NCBI GenBank assembly: GCA_041192685.1
Contig: JBEEMM010000082.1
Location: 1-6,479 of the forward strand
Length of the DNA: 6,479 bases
Origin: TMED14 sp041192685
GTDB lineage: Bacteria; Bacteroidota; Bacteroidia; Flavobacteriales; Schleiferiaceae
Reading direction: 5' to 3'
The translations under genes and the position numbers were made by a program. Of the stretch, positions 1 through 6,347 are shown piece by piece. The notes beneath the pieces were generated by a model. It had not been told where the DNA came from. It saw only the letters and a program-made list of their open reading frames with translations, and made no database searches. How positions within the stretch are numbered: the stretch's first letter is position 1; each line of letters begins with the position of its first letter.

Positions 1-1161
1 GCCATCGTGGCGCGCAACGTCGCCGCGGGTCGCTTACAATTCTCAACAGACTTAAAGGCATCCATCCAGGGCTCCGAGGCCGCCTTCATCGCCGTGGGAA
101 CCCCTCCGGGAGAAGACGGCAGCGCCGACCTGCAGTACGTACTGGCGGTAGCCGAAGGCATCGGGAAGAGCATAAACGACTACATCGTGGTCATTACCAA
201 GAGTACCGTGCCCGTGGGAACGGCCGAAAAGGTGCGCGGAGCCCTTAAGGCTGCCCTAGACTCCCGTGGATCGAGCCTGGCCTTCGACGTAGCCTCCAAC
301 CCCGAGTTCCTCAAAGAAGGCGCGGCCATCGACGACTTTATGAAGCCCGACCGCATCGTTTGCGGCGTGGAGTCGGAGCGAGCTCAAGAGGTGCTCAGCC
401 GCCTCTACAAGCCCTTTACCCTGAACGGCCACCCGGTTCTGTTTATGGACATTCCTTCGGCAGAAATGACCAAATACGCCGCCAACGCCATGCTGGCCAC
501 CAAGATTTCGTTCATGAACGACATCGCCAACCTCTGCGAAATCATGGGCGCTGACGTGAACCAGGTGCGCAGGGGCATCGGCAGCGATCCGCGCATCGGA
601 ACCAAGTTTATCTATGCGGGCATTGGCTACGGAGGCAGCTGCTTCCCCAAGGACGTTAAGGCGCTTGCCAGCACTGCCCGCGAGAATGGCTACGCCATGC
701 GCATCCTCGAAGCCGTAGAGTCCGTCAACGAATCCCAAAAGAGCGTCATGGTCACCAAGATCAAGGCTCATTTTGGCACAGACCTTCGCGGCAAGCACTT
801 TGCCATGTGGGGACTGAGCTTCAAGCCGCAAACCGACGACATGCGCGAGGCTCCCTCCGTGGTTATTGCCGAAGCCTTGATGGCGCTCGGAGCCACCGTG
901 ACTGCCTACGACCCCGTCGCTACCGAAGAGGCCAAGCACCAGCTTCAGGACCGAATTACCTATGCCGCCGACGCCTACCAAGCCCTCACCGGCGCCGACG
1001 CCCTCCTGCTGATCACCGAGTGGAGCGAATTCCGCATGCCCAACTGGGACCGGGTCAAGGATGCCCTGCGCGAGCATACGGTCTTTGACGGACGAAACAT
1101 TTACAGCGGACCCGAACTCCGCGCAATGGGCTTTACCTACTGCGGAATCGGAGTGCGTTAA
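1..1161 (+). CDS. ugd: UDP-glucose 6-dehydrogenase, 5'-truncated by the window edge
   Basis: Cytosolic enzyme that oxidises UDP-glucose to UDP-glucuronate with two NAD+, feeding the decarboxylase encoded next. The reading frame is open from base 1. The GTG at 7 is internal, because the usual first ~55-60 residues with the N-terminal GxGxxG nucleotide-binding loop are missing, so this is the edge of the window and not a broken gene. Numbering codons from base 1, the sequence shows the VGTPPGEDG loop after the first Rossmann domain, the STVPVGT segment, NPEFLKEG with its conserved Lys at 105, the central helix around KYAANAMLATK, and the active-site motif GYGGSCFPKD with the thiohemiacetal-forming Cys at 214. 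WGLSFKPQTDDMRE opens the C-terminal UDP-binding domain, and the protein ends normally at TAA. The next start lies 10 nt downstream. Family assignment is firm. UDP-N-acetyl or GDP-mannose dehydrogenases share the fold, but these motifs fit UDP-glucose dehydrogenase best. Confidence 0.95.
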   Translation, partial: AIVARNVAAGRLQFSTDLKASIQGSEAAFIAVGTPPGEDGSADLQYVLAVAEGIGKSINDYIVVITKSTVPVGTAEKVRGALKAALDSRGSSLAFDVASNPEFLKEGAAIDDFMKPDRIVCGVESERAQEVLSRLYKPFTLNGHPVLFMDIPSAEMTKYAANAMLATKISFMNDIANLCEIMGADVNQVRRGIGSDPRIGTKFIYAGIGYGGSCFPKDVKALASTARENGYAMRILEAVESVNESQKSVMVTKIKAHFGTDLRGKHFAMWGLSFKPQTDDMREAPSVVIAEALMALGATVTAYDPVATEEAKHQLQDRITYAADAYQALTGADALLLITEWSEFRMPNWDRVKDALREHTVFDGRNIYSGPELRAMGFTYCGIGVR

Positions 1162-1171
1162 TTCCGAAACT

Positions 1172-2155
1172 ATGCCACGAATTCTTATTACCGGCGCGGC
1201 CGGATTCCTCGGATCGCACCTCTGCGACCGCTTCATTCGCGAAGGCTATGAGGTGGTGGCCATGGACAACCTCATCACCGGCGACCTGCGCAACCTAGAG
1301 CACCTTCAAAGCCTGCCCCATTTTTCTTTTGTGCACCACGACGTGAGCCGCCGCATCGAGCTAAATGGTCCGCTCGACTATATTTTGCACTTTGCCTCGC
1401 CTGCGTCGCCGATTGACTACCTGAAGATTCCGATTCAAACGCTTAAAGTGGGTTCGCTCGGAACCCACAACTGCCTCGGCCTCGCCCTTGCCAAAAATGC
1501 CCGCATCCTGGTGGCCTCCACTTCAGAGGTTTACGGCGACCCCTTGGTGCATCCGCAGACCGAAGACTATTGGGGCAATGTGAACCCTATTGGTCCCCGC
1601 GGCGTGTACGACGAAGCCAAGCGCTTTCAGGAGGCGATGACGATGGCCTACCATACCTACCACGGCCTTGAAACCCGCATTGTGCGGATTTTCAACACCT
1701 ACGGACCACGAATGCGGCTCAACGACGGCCGTGTACTGCCGGCCTTCATCGGTCAAGCCTTGCGCGGCGAGGACCTCACGGTCTTTGGCGACGGTAGCCA
1801 AACGCGGAGTTTCTGCTACGTCGACGACCTGGTGGAAGGTATTTATCGCCTGCTGCTGAGCGACTACCCGCATCCGGTAAACGTTGGCAATCCCGACGAA
1901 ATCACCATTTTGCAGTTTGCCGAAGAGATCATCAAACTCACCGGAACCCAGCAAAAAATTGTATTTAAGCCCTTGCCCAAAGACGACCCCACCCAGCGCC
2001 AGCCCGACATTACCAAGGCTCGTGCAATCCTAGGGTGGGAGCCCAAGGTCAGCCGTGCCGAGGGCCTTAAGATTACCTACGACGCCTTTCGCAATCTGCC
2101 CGACGACCTGCTCTACAAGCAGGAGCACCGCGACTTCAAAGCCTTCAGCAAGTGA
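1172..2155 (+). CDS. uxs: UDP-glucuronate decarboxylase (UDP-xylose synthase)
   Basis: Extended SDR enzyme of 327 residues that converts UDP-glucuronate to UDP-xylose via a 4-keto intermediate using bound NAD+. It directly consumes the product of the preceding gene. The ATG at 1172 is chosen because the Rossmann strand follows at once (RILITGAAGFLGSH, glycines at 8, 11 and 14). The frame is open further upstream, but that part lies within ugd and looks unlike protein of this family. Visible active-site residues are T117 and E119 in STSEVYGDP, Y146 and K150 in YDEAK, and R276 in PTQRQPD. Their spacing matches Thr118, Glu120, Tyr147 and Arg277 as numbered for human UXS1, where the Glu and Arg serve decarboxylation. 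The family blocks NPIGPRGVYDEAKR and FNTYGPRM are intact. There is no N-terminal membrane anchor of the eukaryotic kind, so it should be soluble. The stop overlaps the next start by 4 nt (GTGA). A dTDP-glucose dehydratase is unlikely given R276 and the PRGVYDE signature. Confidence 0.94.
   Translation: MPRILITGAAGFLGSHLCDRFIREGYEVVAMDNLITGDLRNLEHLQSLPHFSFVHHDVSRRIELNGPLDYILHFASPASPIDYLKIPIQTLKVGSLGTHNCLGLALAKNARILVASTSEVYGDPLVHPQTEDYWGNVNPIGPRGVYDEAKRFQEAMTMAYHTYHGLETRIVRIFNTYGPRMRLNDGRVLPAFIGQALRGEDLTVFGDGSQTRSFCYVDDLVEGIYRLLLSDYPHPVNVGNPDEITILQFAEEIIKLTGTQQKIVFKPLPKDDPTQRQPDITKARAILGWEPKVSRAEGLKITYDAFRNLPDDLLYKQEHRDFKAFSK
1185..1219 (+). repeat. 35-bp near-identical direct repeat, copy 1 (in uxs)
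   Basis: These bases encode the Rossmann glycine loop of Uxs. They match 5308-5342 in rfbB at 32 of 35 positions (differences at 1197, 1198 and 1208). The two copies are in the same codon phase, 4123 bp apart. Shared ancestry of the SDR fold explains the protein similarity, but the nucleotide match is higher than the amino-acid constraint alone requires. Confidence 0.7.
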
Positions 2156-3168
2156 AATCCATTCTCGTTACCGGAGGCCTTGGCTACATCGGCTCGCACA
2201 CGGCCGTGGACCTCATCGCCCGAGGCTACCGAGTGGTTTTGGCCGACAACCTGAACAATACCCGAGCTGAGGTACTCGACGGCATCGAGGCCATTTCAGG
2301 CGTCCGCCCCGAGTGGGTCCAGGTAGACCTTGCCGACCAGGCTGCCACCGAGGCTTTTTTGCGGGGTCGCGACTTTGACGGAATCATTCACTTCGCGGCC
2401 CACAAGGCGGTGGGCGAGAGCGTGGCCGAACCCATTAACTACTACCGCAACAACCTCAACTCGCTGCTCAACCTGCTGGACTACCAGCGCGCCAAGCCTT
2501 CGTGCGGACTCATTTTTAGTTCCTCCTGCACCGTCTACGGTCAAGCGGATGCGCTGCCTATTCCCGAATCCGCGCCCATTAAGCCCGCCGAGTCGCCCTA
2601 CGGCAACACCAAGCAGGTGGGCGAAGAAATTCTGCGCGACGCGGTACGCGCCTTCGGCCTCAAGGTCATCGCCCTGCGCTACTTCAATCCCATCGGGGCC
2701 CATGAATCGGCGCGCCTTGGCGAACTGCCGCTCGGAGTTCCTCAAAACCTGGTTCCGTTCATTACCCAAAGCGCAGCGGGTTTGCGCGGACCCCTTCAGG
2801 TCTACGGCAAGGACTACCCGACCCGCGACGGAACCGCCATTCGCGACTACATCCACGTCGTCGACCTCGCCGCCGCCCACGTGGTGGCCTTGGAACGCAT
2901 TTTAAACGCTTCCATGCTTGAAGCGTTTGAAGTATTTAACCTCGGAACCGGCGAAGGCTCCACCGTCCTCGAAGTGATTCAGTCCTTTGAGCGCGCCACT
3001 GGAGCCTCCCTGCAGTGGAGCTTTGCGCCCCGCCGCGCCGGAGACGTCATCGCTGCCTACGCCGACACCCAGCGCGCCACCGAAGTCCTCGGCTGGACCG
3101 CCCAAAAATCCCTCGATCAGGCCATGGCGGATGCCTGGCGCTGGCAGCAAGCCCTCGCGAGTAACTAG
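2152..3168 (+). CDS. galE: UDP-glucose 4-epimerase, possibly also active on N-acetylated sugars
   Basis: Extended SDR epimerase of 338 residues, the same length as E. coli GalE, that interconverts UDP-glucose and UDP-galactose with tightly bound NAD+. The start is GTG at 2152, sharing GTGA with the uxs stop. This gives the expected N-terminus MKSILVTGGLGYIGSHT, and the overlap implies translational coupling. Motifs seen are GGLGYIGS (glycines at 8, 11 and 14), FAAHKAVGES, SSSCTVYG (Ser125 at the catalytic position), YGNTK (Y150 and K154), LRYFNPIGAHES, GVPQNLVPFITQ, and IRDYIHVVDLA. The C-terminal segment RRAGDVIAAYAD places Ala302 at the site that is Tyr299 in E. coli GalE and Cys307 in human GALE. 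That residue controls entry of N-acetylhexosamines, so UDP-GlcNAc/GalNAc may also be substrates (inference). A 9-bp inverted repeat lies within the gene at 2904-2928. Confidence in GalE-type epimerase is high; the in vivo substrate is open. Confidence 0.93.
   Translation: MKSILVTGGLGYIGSHTAVDLIARGYRVVLADNLNNTRAEVLDGIEAISGVRPEWVQVDLADQAATEAFLRGRDFDGIIHFAAHKAVGESVAEPINYYRNNLNSLLNLLDYQRAKPSCGLIFSSSCTVYGQADALPIPESAPIKPAESPYGNTKQVGEEILRDAVRAFGLKVIALRYFNPIGAHESARLGELPLGVPQNLVPFITQSAAGLRGPLQVYGKDYPTRDGTAIRDYIHVVDLAAAHVVALERILNASMLEAFEVFNLGTGEGSTVLEVIQSFERATGASLQWSFAPRRAGDVIAAYADTQRATEVLGWTAQKSLDQAMADAWRWQQALASN
2901..2931 (+). repeat. Intragenic inverted repeat in galE
   Basis: The arms AAACGCTTC (2904-2912) and GAAGCGTTT (2920-2928) are perfectly complementary over 9 bp around a 7-nt loop. 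Outside them come one T-G wobble and two further A-T pairs. There is no T-run after the hairpin on either strand, so it does not look like an intrinsic terminator. It lies inside codons for a normal stretch of GalE (NASMLEAFEVF), so it may be a coincidence of codon choice. Any role in mRNA stability or pausing is speculative. Confidence 0.5.
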
Positions 3169-3176
3169 CAACTAGC
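3163..3176. repeat. Tandem heptamer AACTAGC x2 across the galE stop
   Basis: The 7-mer AACTAGC occurs twice with no spacer. The first copy supplies the last Asn codon and TAG stop of galE, and the second lies in the 30-nt gap before the next gene. The bases 3167-3180 also form a 14-bp near-palindrome (AGCAACT/AGCTGCT, one mismatch). It could be a slippage duplication or a small binding site; nothing in the sequence decides between these. Confidence 0.4.
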
Positions 3177-3186
3177 TGCTCGTTTG

Positions 3187-3194
3187 TACCTTGG
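3187..3194 (+). promoter_or_regulatory. Possible Bacteroidota -7 box next to the cargo gene start
   Basis: TACCTTGG resembles the Bacteroidota -7 consensus TAnnTTTG with one mismatch, and it ends only 4 nt before the ATG at 3199. If used, transcription would begin at or very near the start codon, giving a leaderless or near-leaderless mRNA for the T9SS cargo. No clear -33 TTG element is present at the expected distance upstream, so the match may be chance. The position, in the only intergenic gap longer than 10 nt, is the main argument for it. Confidence 0.3.
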
Positions 3195-3198
3195 AGGT

Positions 3199-5295
3199 AT
3201 GCGACACCTCCTCGTTCTTTTGCTCCTAGCGGCCCTGCCGTCCTTGGCGCAGCCGATCTTATTTGAAATTCCGCGCACCCGCCAATTTCGGATGGACGAA
3301 ATCCAGCCGACCATGGACCTGCGTGCAACGCACCTTGAGGCGCCTGACGAGTTTTCTAAGGCGCATCAGCTCAACGAACTGAAGTCCGTTCACGCCCTGC
3401 GCTTTGGCATCGCAACAGATTCTGACCGAGGAGGAATGCATCAAAAAACCATGGCCGAGGAGCCCTTGGTGCGCGACCAGCTGAGCATGAAGCGGGTTTT
3501 TACCGTCAACGGAGTGCAGGTTCCCATTCCCGGCGGAACTCCCAACGACAATACCGTCGCCTTTGGGGATTCTGTGGTTATGACCGCGGTGAACAGCGTG
3601 ATCTGGGCCTGGGATATGCGCAAAGACACCTTTCTCTTTCCGCAGCAGTTTATTCCGCTAGTCGCCGCTTCAGGAGTTCAGACCTCGGCCGGAGCCAGCG
3701 ACCCACGCCTGCTCTATGACCCCGTAGCCGAGCGCTGGGTTCTGCTGTTTTTTGTGGGAAGCAGTCCTGCTGCGAGCCAAATCGTGGTATGCTTTAGCCA
3801 AAGCAAAGACCCCAATGCCGGATGGCATAGCTACACCCTGCCAGGGAATCCGCTCAATAACAACCGATGGAGCGATTTTCCCTCTATGGCCTTCACCGAC
3901 GACAAGCTGGTCATGTCCATCAACCTCATTATTCCCAATGTGAGTTGGCAGGTTGGTTTTGACGGAACCGTCATTTGGGAGATGGACAAGGCCGCCGGCT
4001 ACGCCGGCGCTGCAACCCTGCCCGCCGAGCTGCACCACGGATTCGCCACCGAAGGTCGCTTGATTCGCAATTTGGTCGCTGTAACGGGCTGGAACGGCTA
4101 CGCGAGCCGGCCGATGTGGGCAAGCAACCGCAATTTTGACGCTCAAAACGACAGCTTGTTTTTTCTGCGACGCAGCGACAGCGCAGTGGGCGGAACGCAT
4201 TCTTATGAAATCCATCGCCTCCGCGCCAGCCAGCCCTATGGTCTGCCTCCCAACGGACGCCAACCGTCCACGTCGGCGACCGACCCCACTAAGGGCCTGC
4301 AGACCAACGACGGTCGCTGGCTTGGTGCCCAAGAGATGCCCGACGGCAGCGTGCACTTGGTCAGTACTACGCGGGACTTTAGTACCCAGCGATCGGCCAT
4401 CTATCACGGAATCATTCCATCTGGCGAGCAACCCGATACCCTTCTAGGTCACGTTATCGGCGATTCTCAGCGCTTTTATGGCTACCCCAATCTTACCTGG
4501 GTAGGCAACGAAGGCTGCGATGCCGAGGTCCTCATTGGCTTCAACCACTGTTCTCCCCAGGACTTTGCTGGCTATTCGGCCGTGTACTACGGCAACGACG
4601 GCAGCTACAGCCCAGTGCTTCACCTCAAGTCGGGTCTGGGCAACATTAGCAAGCTGGGCGGAGCCGAGCGCTGGGGCGATTACTTCGGCATCCAGCAGGA
4701 CTACAGCACCCCCGGTCAAGCCTGGTTGGCCGGATTTTATGCCTTGGGCAACGGCGGCAACGGAACCTTCATGCACCTGCTTCAGTCGCCGGATTCTACG
4801 CAACTCTCCGTTGCGCTTAGTTCGGGCGGGCAGGGTTGCTCGAGGTATGCGGAGGCAGTCCCTCAGGGCAGTGGGCCCTTTCAGTTTAGCTGGTCCGACG
4901 GCAGTACCACAGCGCGCAGTTTTGAGGGCTGTGGGGGCGACACCCTCTACGTTCGCGTAACCGACGTTCGCGGATGCAGCTACGATGCCATGCAGGTGCT
5001 TCCCATGACCAATGCGGAGGCTCCTTTGCTTTTTCCCAATCCTAGTTCCAGCGAAGTTTTTGCGCTTATTGACGTGCCTGGCAAGGGGCATGTTGATTTT
5101 GAGGTCTTCGATGCCAGCGGGGCCCGCGTTGAAGTGGCTCAGGCCCAAGTCCGCGCCGGACGAAACGAGATTTATGCCTGGCTAGGTCACCTGCCTAGCG
5201 GCACCTATGCCGTGCGAATTGGCTTTTGGGATGAGCGGGCGGACCAAGCGGAGTCGTTAATTTTGCACCGCCAAACCCTTATAATAGCCCCTTAA
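3199..5295 (+). CDS. Exported protein with type IX secretion C-terminal sorting domain
   Basis: Protein of 698 residues predicted to cross the inner membrane by Sec and the outer membrane by T9SS, ending at the cell surface or outside. The ATG at 3199 is chosen because it opens a clean signal peptide: MRH, a Leu/Ala-rich core, then LPSLA with likely cleavage after A17. Residues ~115-245 carry, in order, a PNDNTVAFGD...VNSVIWAWD block (115-139), DPRLLYDPVAERW (168-180), QIVVCFSQSKDPNAGW (194-209) and WSDFPSMAFTDDKLVMSINL (224-243). From memory this order resembles a beta-rich, propeller-like region of large bacterial exoproteins; its function is unknown. Residues ~535-601 look like one PKD/SprB-type repeat (FSWSDGSTT, then TLYVRVTDVRGCSYD). 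Residues 611-698 form a type A sorting domain: LFPNPSSSE, an alternating beta-strand core, LPSGTYAVRI, and a final strand ending LIIAP. Its stop overlaps the rfbB start by one base. No catalytic motif was recognised, so no enzyme activity is claimed. Confidence 0.88.
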   Translation: MRHLLVLLLLAALPSLAQPILFEIPRTRQFRMDEIQPTMDLRATHLEAPDEFSKAHQLNELKSVHALRFGIATDSDRGGMHQKTMAEEPLVRDQLSMKRVFTVNGVQVPIPGGTPNDNTVAFGDSVVMTAVNSVIWAWDMRKDTFLFPQQFIPLVAASGVQTSAGASDPRLLYDPVAERWVLLFFVGSSPAASQIVVCFSQSKDPNAGWHSYTLPGNPLNNNRWSDFPSMAFTDDKLVMSINLIIPNVSWQVGFDGTVIWEMDKAAGYAGAATLPAELHHGFATEGRLIRNLVAVTGWNGYASRPMWASNRNFDAQNDSLFFLRRSDSAVGGTHSYEIHRLRASQPYGLPPNGRQPSTSATDPTKGLQTNDGRWLGAQEMPDGSVHLVSTTRDFSTQRSAIYHGIIPSGEQPDTLLGHVIGDSQRFYGYPNLTWVGNEGCDAEVLIGFNHCSPQDFAGYSAVYYGNDGSYSPVLHLKSGLGNISKLGGAERWGDYFGIQQDYSTPGQAWLAGFYALGNGGNGTFMHLLQSPDSTQLSVALSSGGQGCSRYAEAVPQGSGPFQFSWSDGSTTARSFEGCGGDTLYVRVTDVRGCSYDAMQVLPMTNAEAPLLFPNPSSSEVFALIDVPGKGHVDFEVFDASGARVEVAQAQVRAGRNEIYAWLGHLPSGTYAVRIGFWDERADQAESLILHRQTLIIAP

Positions 5296-6344
5296 TGCAC
5301 ACAGTAATTATTACCGGCGGAGCCGGATTCATCGGATCGCACGTGCTGCGTCGCTTCGTGCAGCGCTACCCCCACTACCGAGTGGTCAATGCGGATTCGC
5401 TAACCTACGCGGGCAACCTTGAGAACCTCGCCGACCTAGCGGATTCCGCAAACTATTTTTTTGAGCGCGTGGACATTCGCGACGCCGTGGCCGTGCAGGA
5501 CCTCTTTGACCGCTACCAGCCCGATGGCGTGGTGCATTTGGCTGCAGAAAGCCATGTGGATCGCTCCATTGCCGACCCGATGGCCTTTGTAGAAACCAAC
5601 GTAATCGGAACGGTAAACCTCCTCAACGCTGCCCGCACTGCCTGGGCCGGAGCCATGGAGGGCAAGCGCTTCTATCATATTTCTACGGACGAGGTTTTTG
5701 GTGCCCTGGGTGCCGAGGGGCTTTTTACCGAAGAAACGCCCTACAGTCCCAACAGTCCCTACAGCGCGTCCAAGGCCAGCAGCGACCACTTTGTGCGCGC
5801 CTACCACGAGACCTACGGGCTCCCGGTGGTTTTGTCGAACTGCTCCAATAATTATGGGCCAAACCACTTCCCTGAGAAGCTGATTCCGCTGATGATTCAC
5901 AACATCATTGAGGGCAAGCCTTTGCCGGTTTATGGCGACGGTAAGTACACCCGCGATTGGCTCTACGTCAAGGACCACGCATCGGCCATCGACGAGGTCT
6001 ACCACCAGGGGCGCAACGGCGAGACCTACTGCATCGGGGGTTGGAACGAGTGGCAAAACATCGACCTGGTGCACCTTCTATGCCGCACCATGGACCAAAA
6101 GTTGGGTCGCCCCGAAGGCGACAGCGCCAAGCTCATCACCTATGTCAAGGACCGCCCGGGCCATGACAAGCGCTATGCCATCGATGCCACTAAGATTCAT
6201 CGCGAACTGGGCTGGAAGCCTTCCGTAACTTTTGAACAGGGCCTGAGCGAGACCATTGACTGGTACCTCAGCAACGAAACCTGGCTGCGCAACGTCACCA
6301 GCGGAGCCTACATGGACTACTACAGCGCCCAGTACGGCGCCTAA
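5295..6344 (+). CDS. rfbB: dTDP-glucose 4,6-dehydratase
   Basis: Extended SDR enzyme of 349 residues (RmlB) that converts dTDP-glucose to dTDP-4-keto-6-deoxyglucose, the branch point to dTDP-L-rhamnose and other deoxysugars. The start ATG overlaps the preceding stop by one base (TAATG), and its N-terminus begins directly with the Rossmann fold: IITGGAGFIGSH with glycines at 8, 11 and 14. Diagnostic motifs are HLAAESHVDRSI, STDEVFG with the catalytic T131, D132 and E133, YSASK (Y156 and K160), and NNYGPNHFPEKLIP. YGDGKYTRDWLYVKDHASAI, GGWNEWQNIDLV and DRPGHDKRYAID complete the family pattern, and length is typical. The companion genes rfbA, rfbC and rfbD are not in the window, so rhamnose is not guaranteed as the end product. 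The bases 5308-5342 nearly repeat the equivalent part of the uxs gene. The stop is 3 nt before kdsB. Confidence 0.96.
   Translation: MHTVIITGGAGFIGSHVLRRFVQRYPHYRVVNADSLTYAGNLENLADLADSANYFFERVDIRDAVAVQDLFDRYQPDGVVHLAAESHVDRSIADPMAFVETNVIGTVNLLNAARTAWAGAMEGKRFYHISTDEVFGALGAEGLFTEETPYSPNSPYSASKASSDHFVRAYHETYGLPVVLSNCSNNYGPNHFPEKLIPLMIHNIIEGKPLPVYGDGKYTRDWLYVKDHASAIDEVYHQGRNGETYCIGGWNEWQNIDLVHLLCRTMDQKLGRPEGDSAKLITYVKDRPGHDKRYAIDATKIHRELGWKPSVTFEQGLSETIDWYLSNETWLRNVTSGAYMDYYSAQYGA
5308..5342 (+). repeat. 35-bp near-identical direct repeat, copy 2 (in rfbB)
   Basis: Partner of 1185-1219, covering the glycine-rich NAD-binding loop of RmlB. The galE loop at about 2168-2199 encodes the same motif but is clearly less similar at the DNA level, so the close match is specific to uxs and rfbB. 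Confidence 0.7.
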
Positions 6345-6347
6345 GGC

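Noticed and set aside
1..30. Possible N-terminal truncation or pseudogene status of ugd
   Set aside because: The frame is open to base 1 and matches the interior of the family, so the missing N-terminus is explained by the window edge.
1061..1171. Upstream extension of the uxs frame into ugd
   Set aside because: The extra 37 residues would precede the Rossmann strand, overlap ugd by 101 nt and resemble no family sequence; ATG 1172 gives the normal N-terminus.
256..1236. 326-codon open frame on the minus strand opposite ugd
   Set aside because: It lies opposite a certain gene, has a low-complexity Gly/Val/His-rich translation with no recognisable family, and is typical of antisense frames in GC-rich DNA.
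3184..3198. TTG start five codons before the cargo ATG
   Set aside because: The ATG at 3199 gives a standard signal peptide; the extra residues add nothing and overlap the putative promoter box.
3993..4009. Seven-bp hairpin CGCCGGC-TAC-GCCGGCG in the cargo gene
   Set aside because: It is made by the repeated Ala-Gly codons of a short AAGYAGA stretch, has no T-run, and lies mid-gene.
3670..5148. Two long minus-strand open frames (3670-4431 and 4444-5148) opposite the cargo gene
   Set aside because: Neither translation resembles a protein family, while the plus strand has a signal peptide and sorting domain spanning the same region.
5436..6074. 212-codon minus-strand open frame opposite rfbB
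   Set aside because: It is a mirror of a clearly conserved dehydratase gene and has no recognisable motif.
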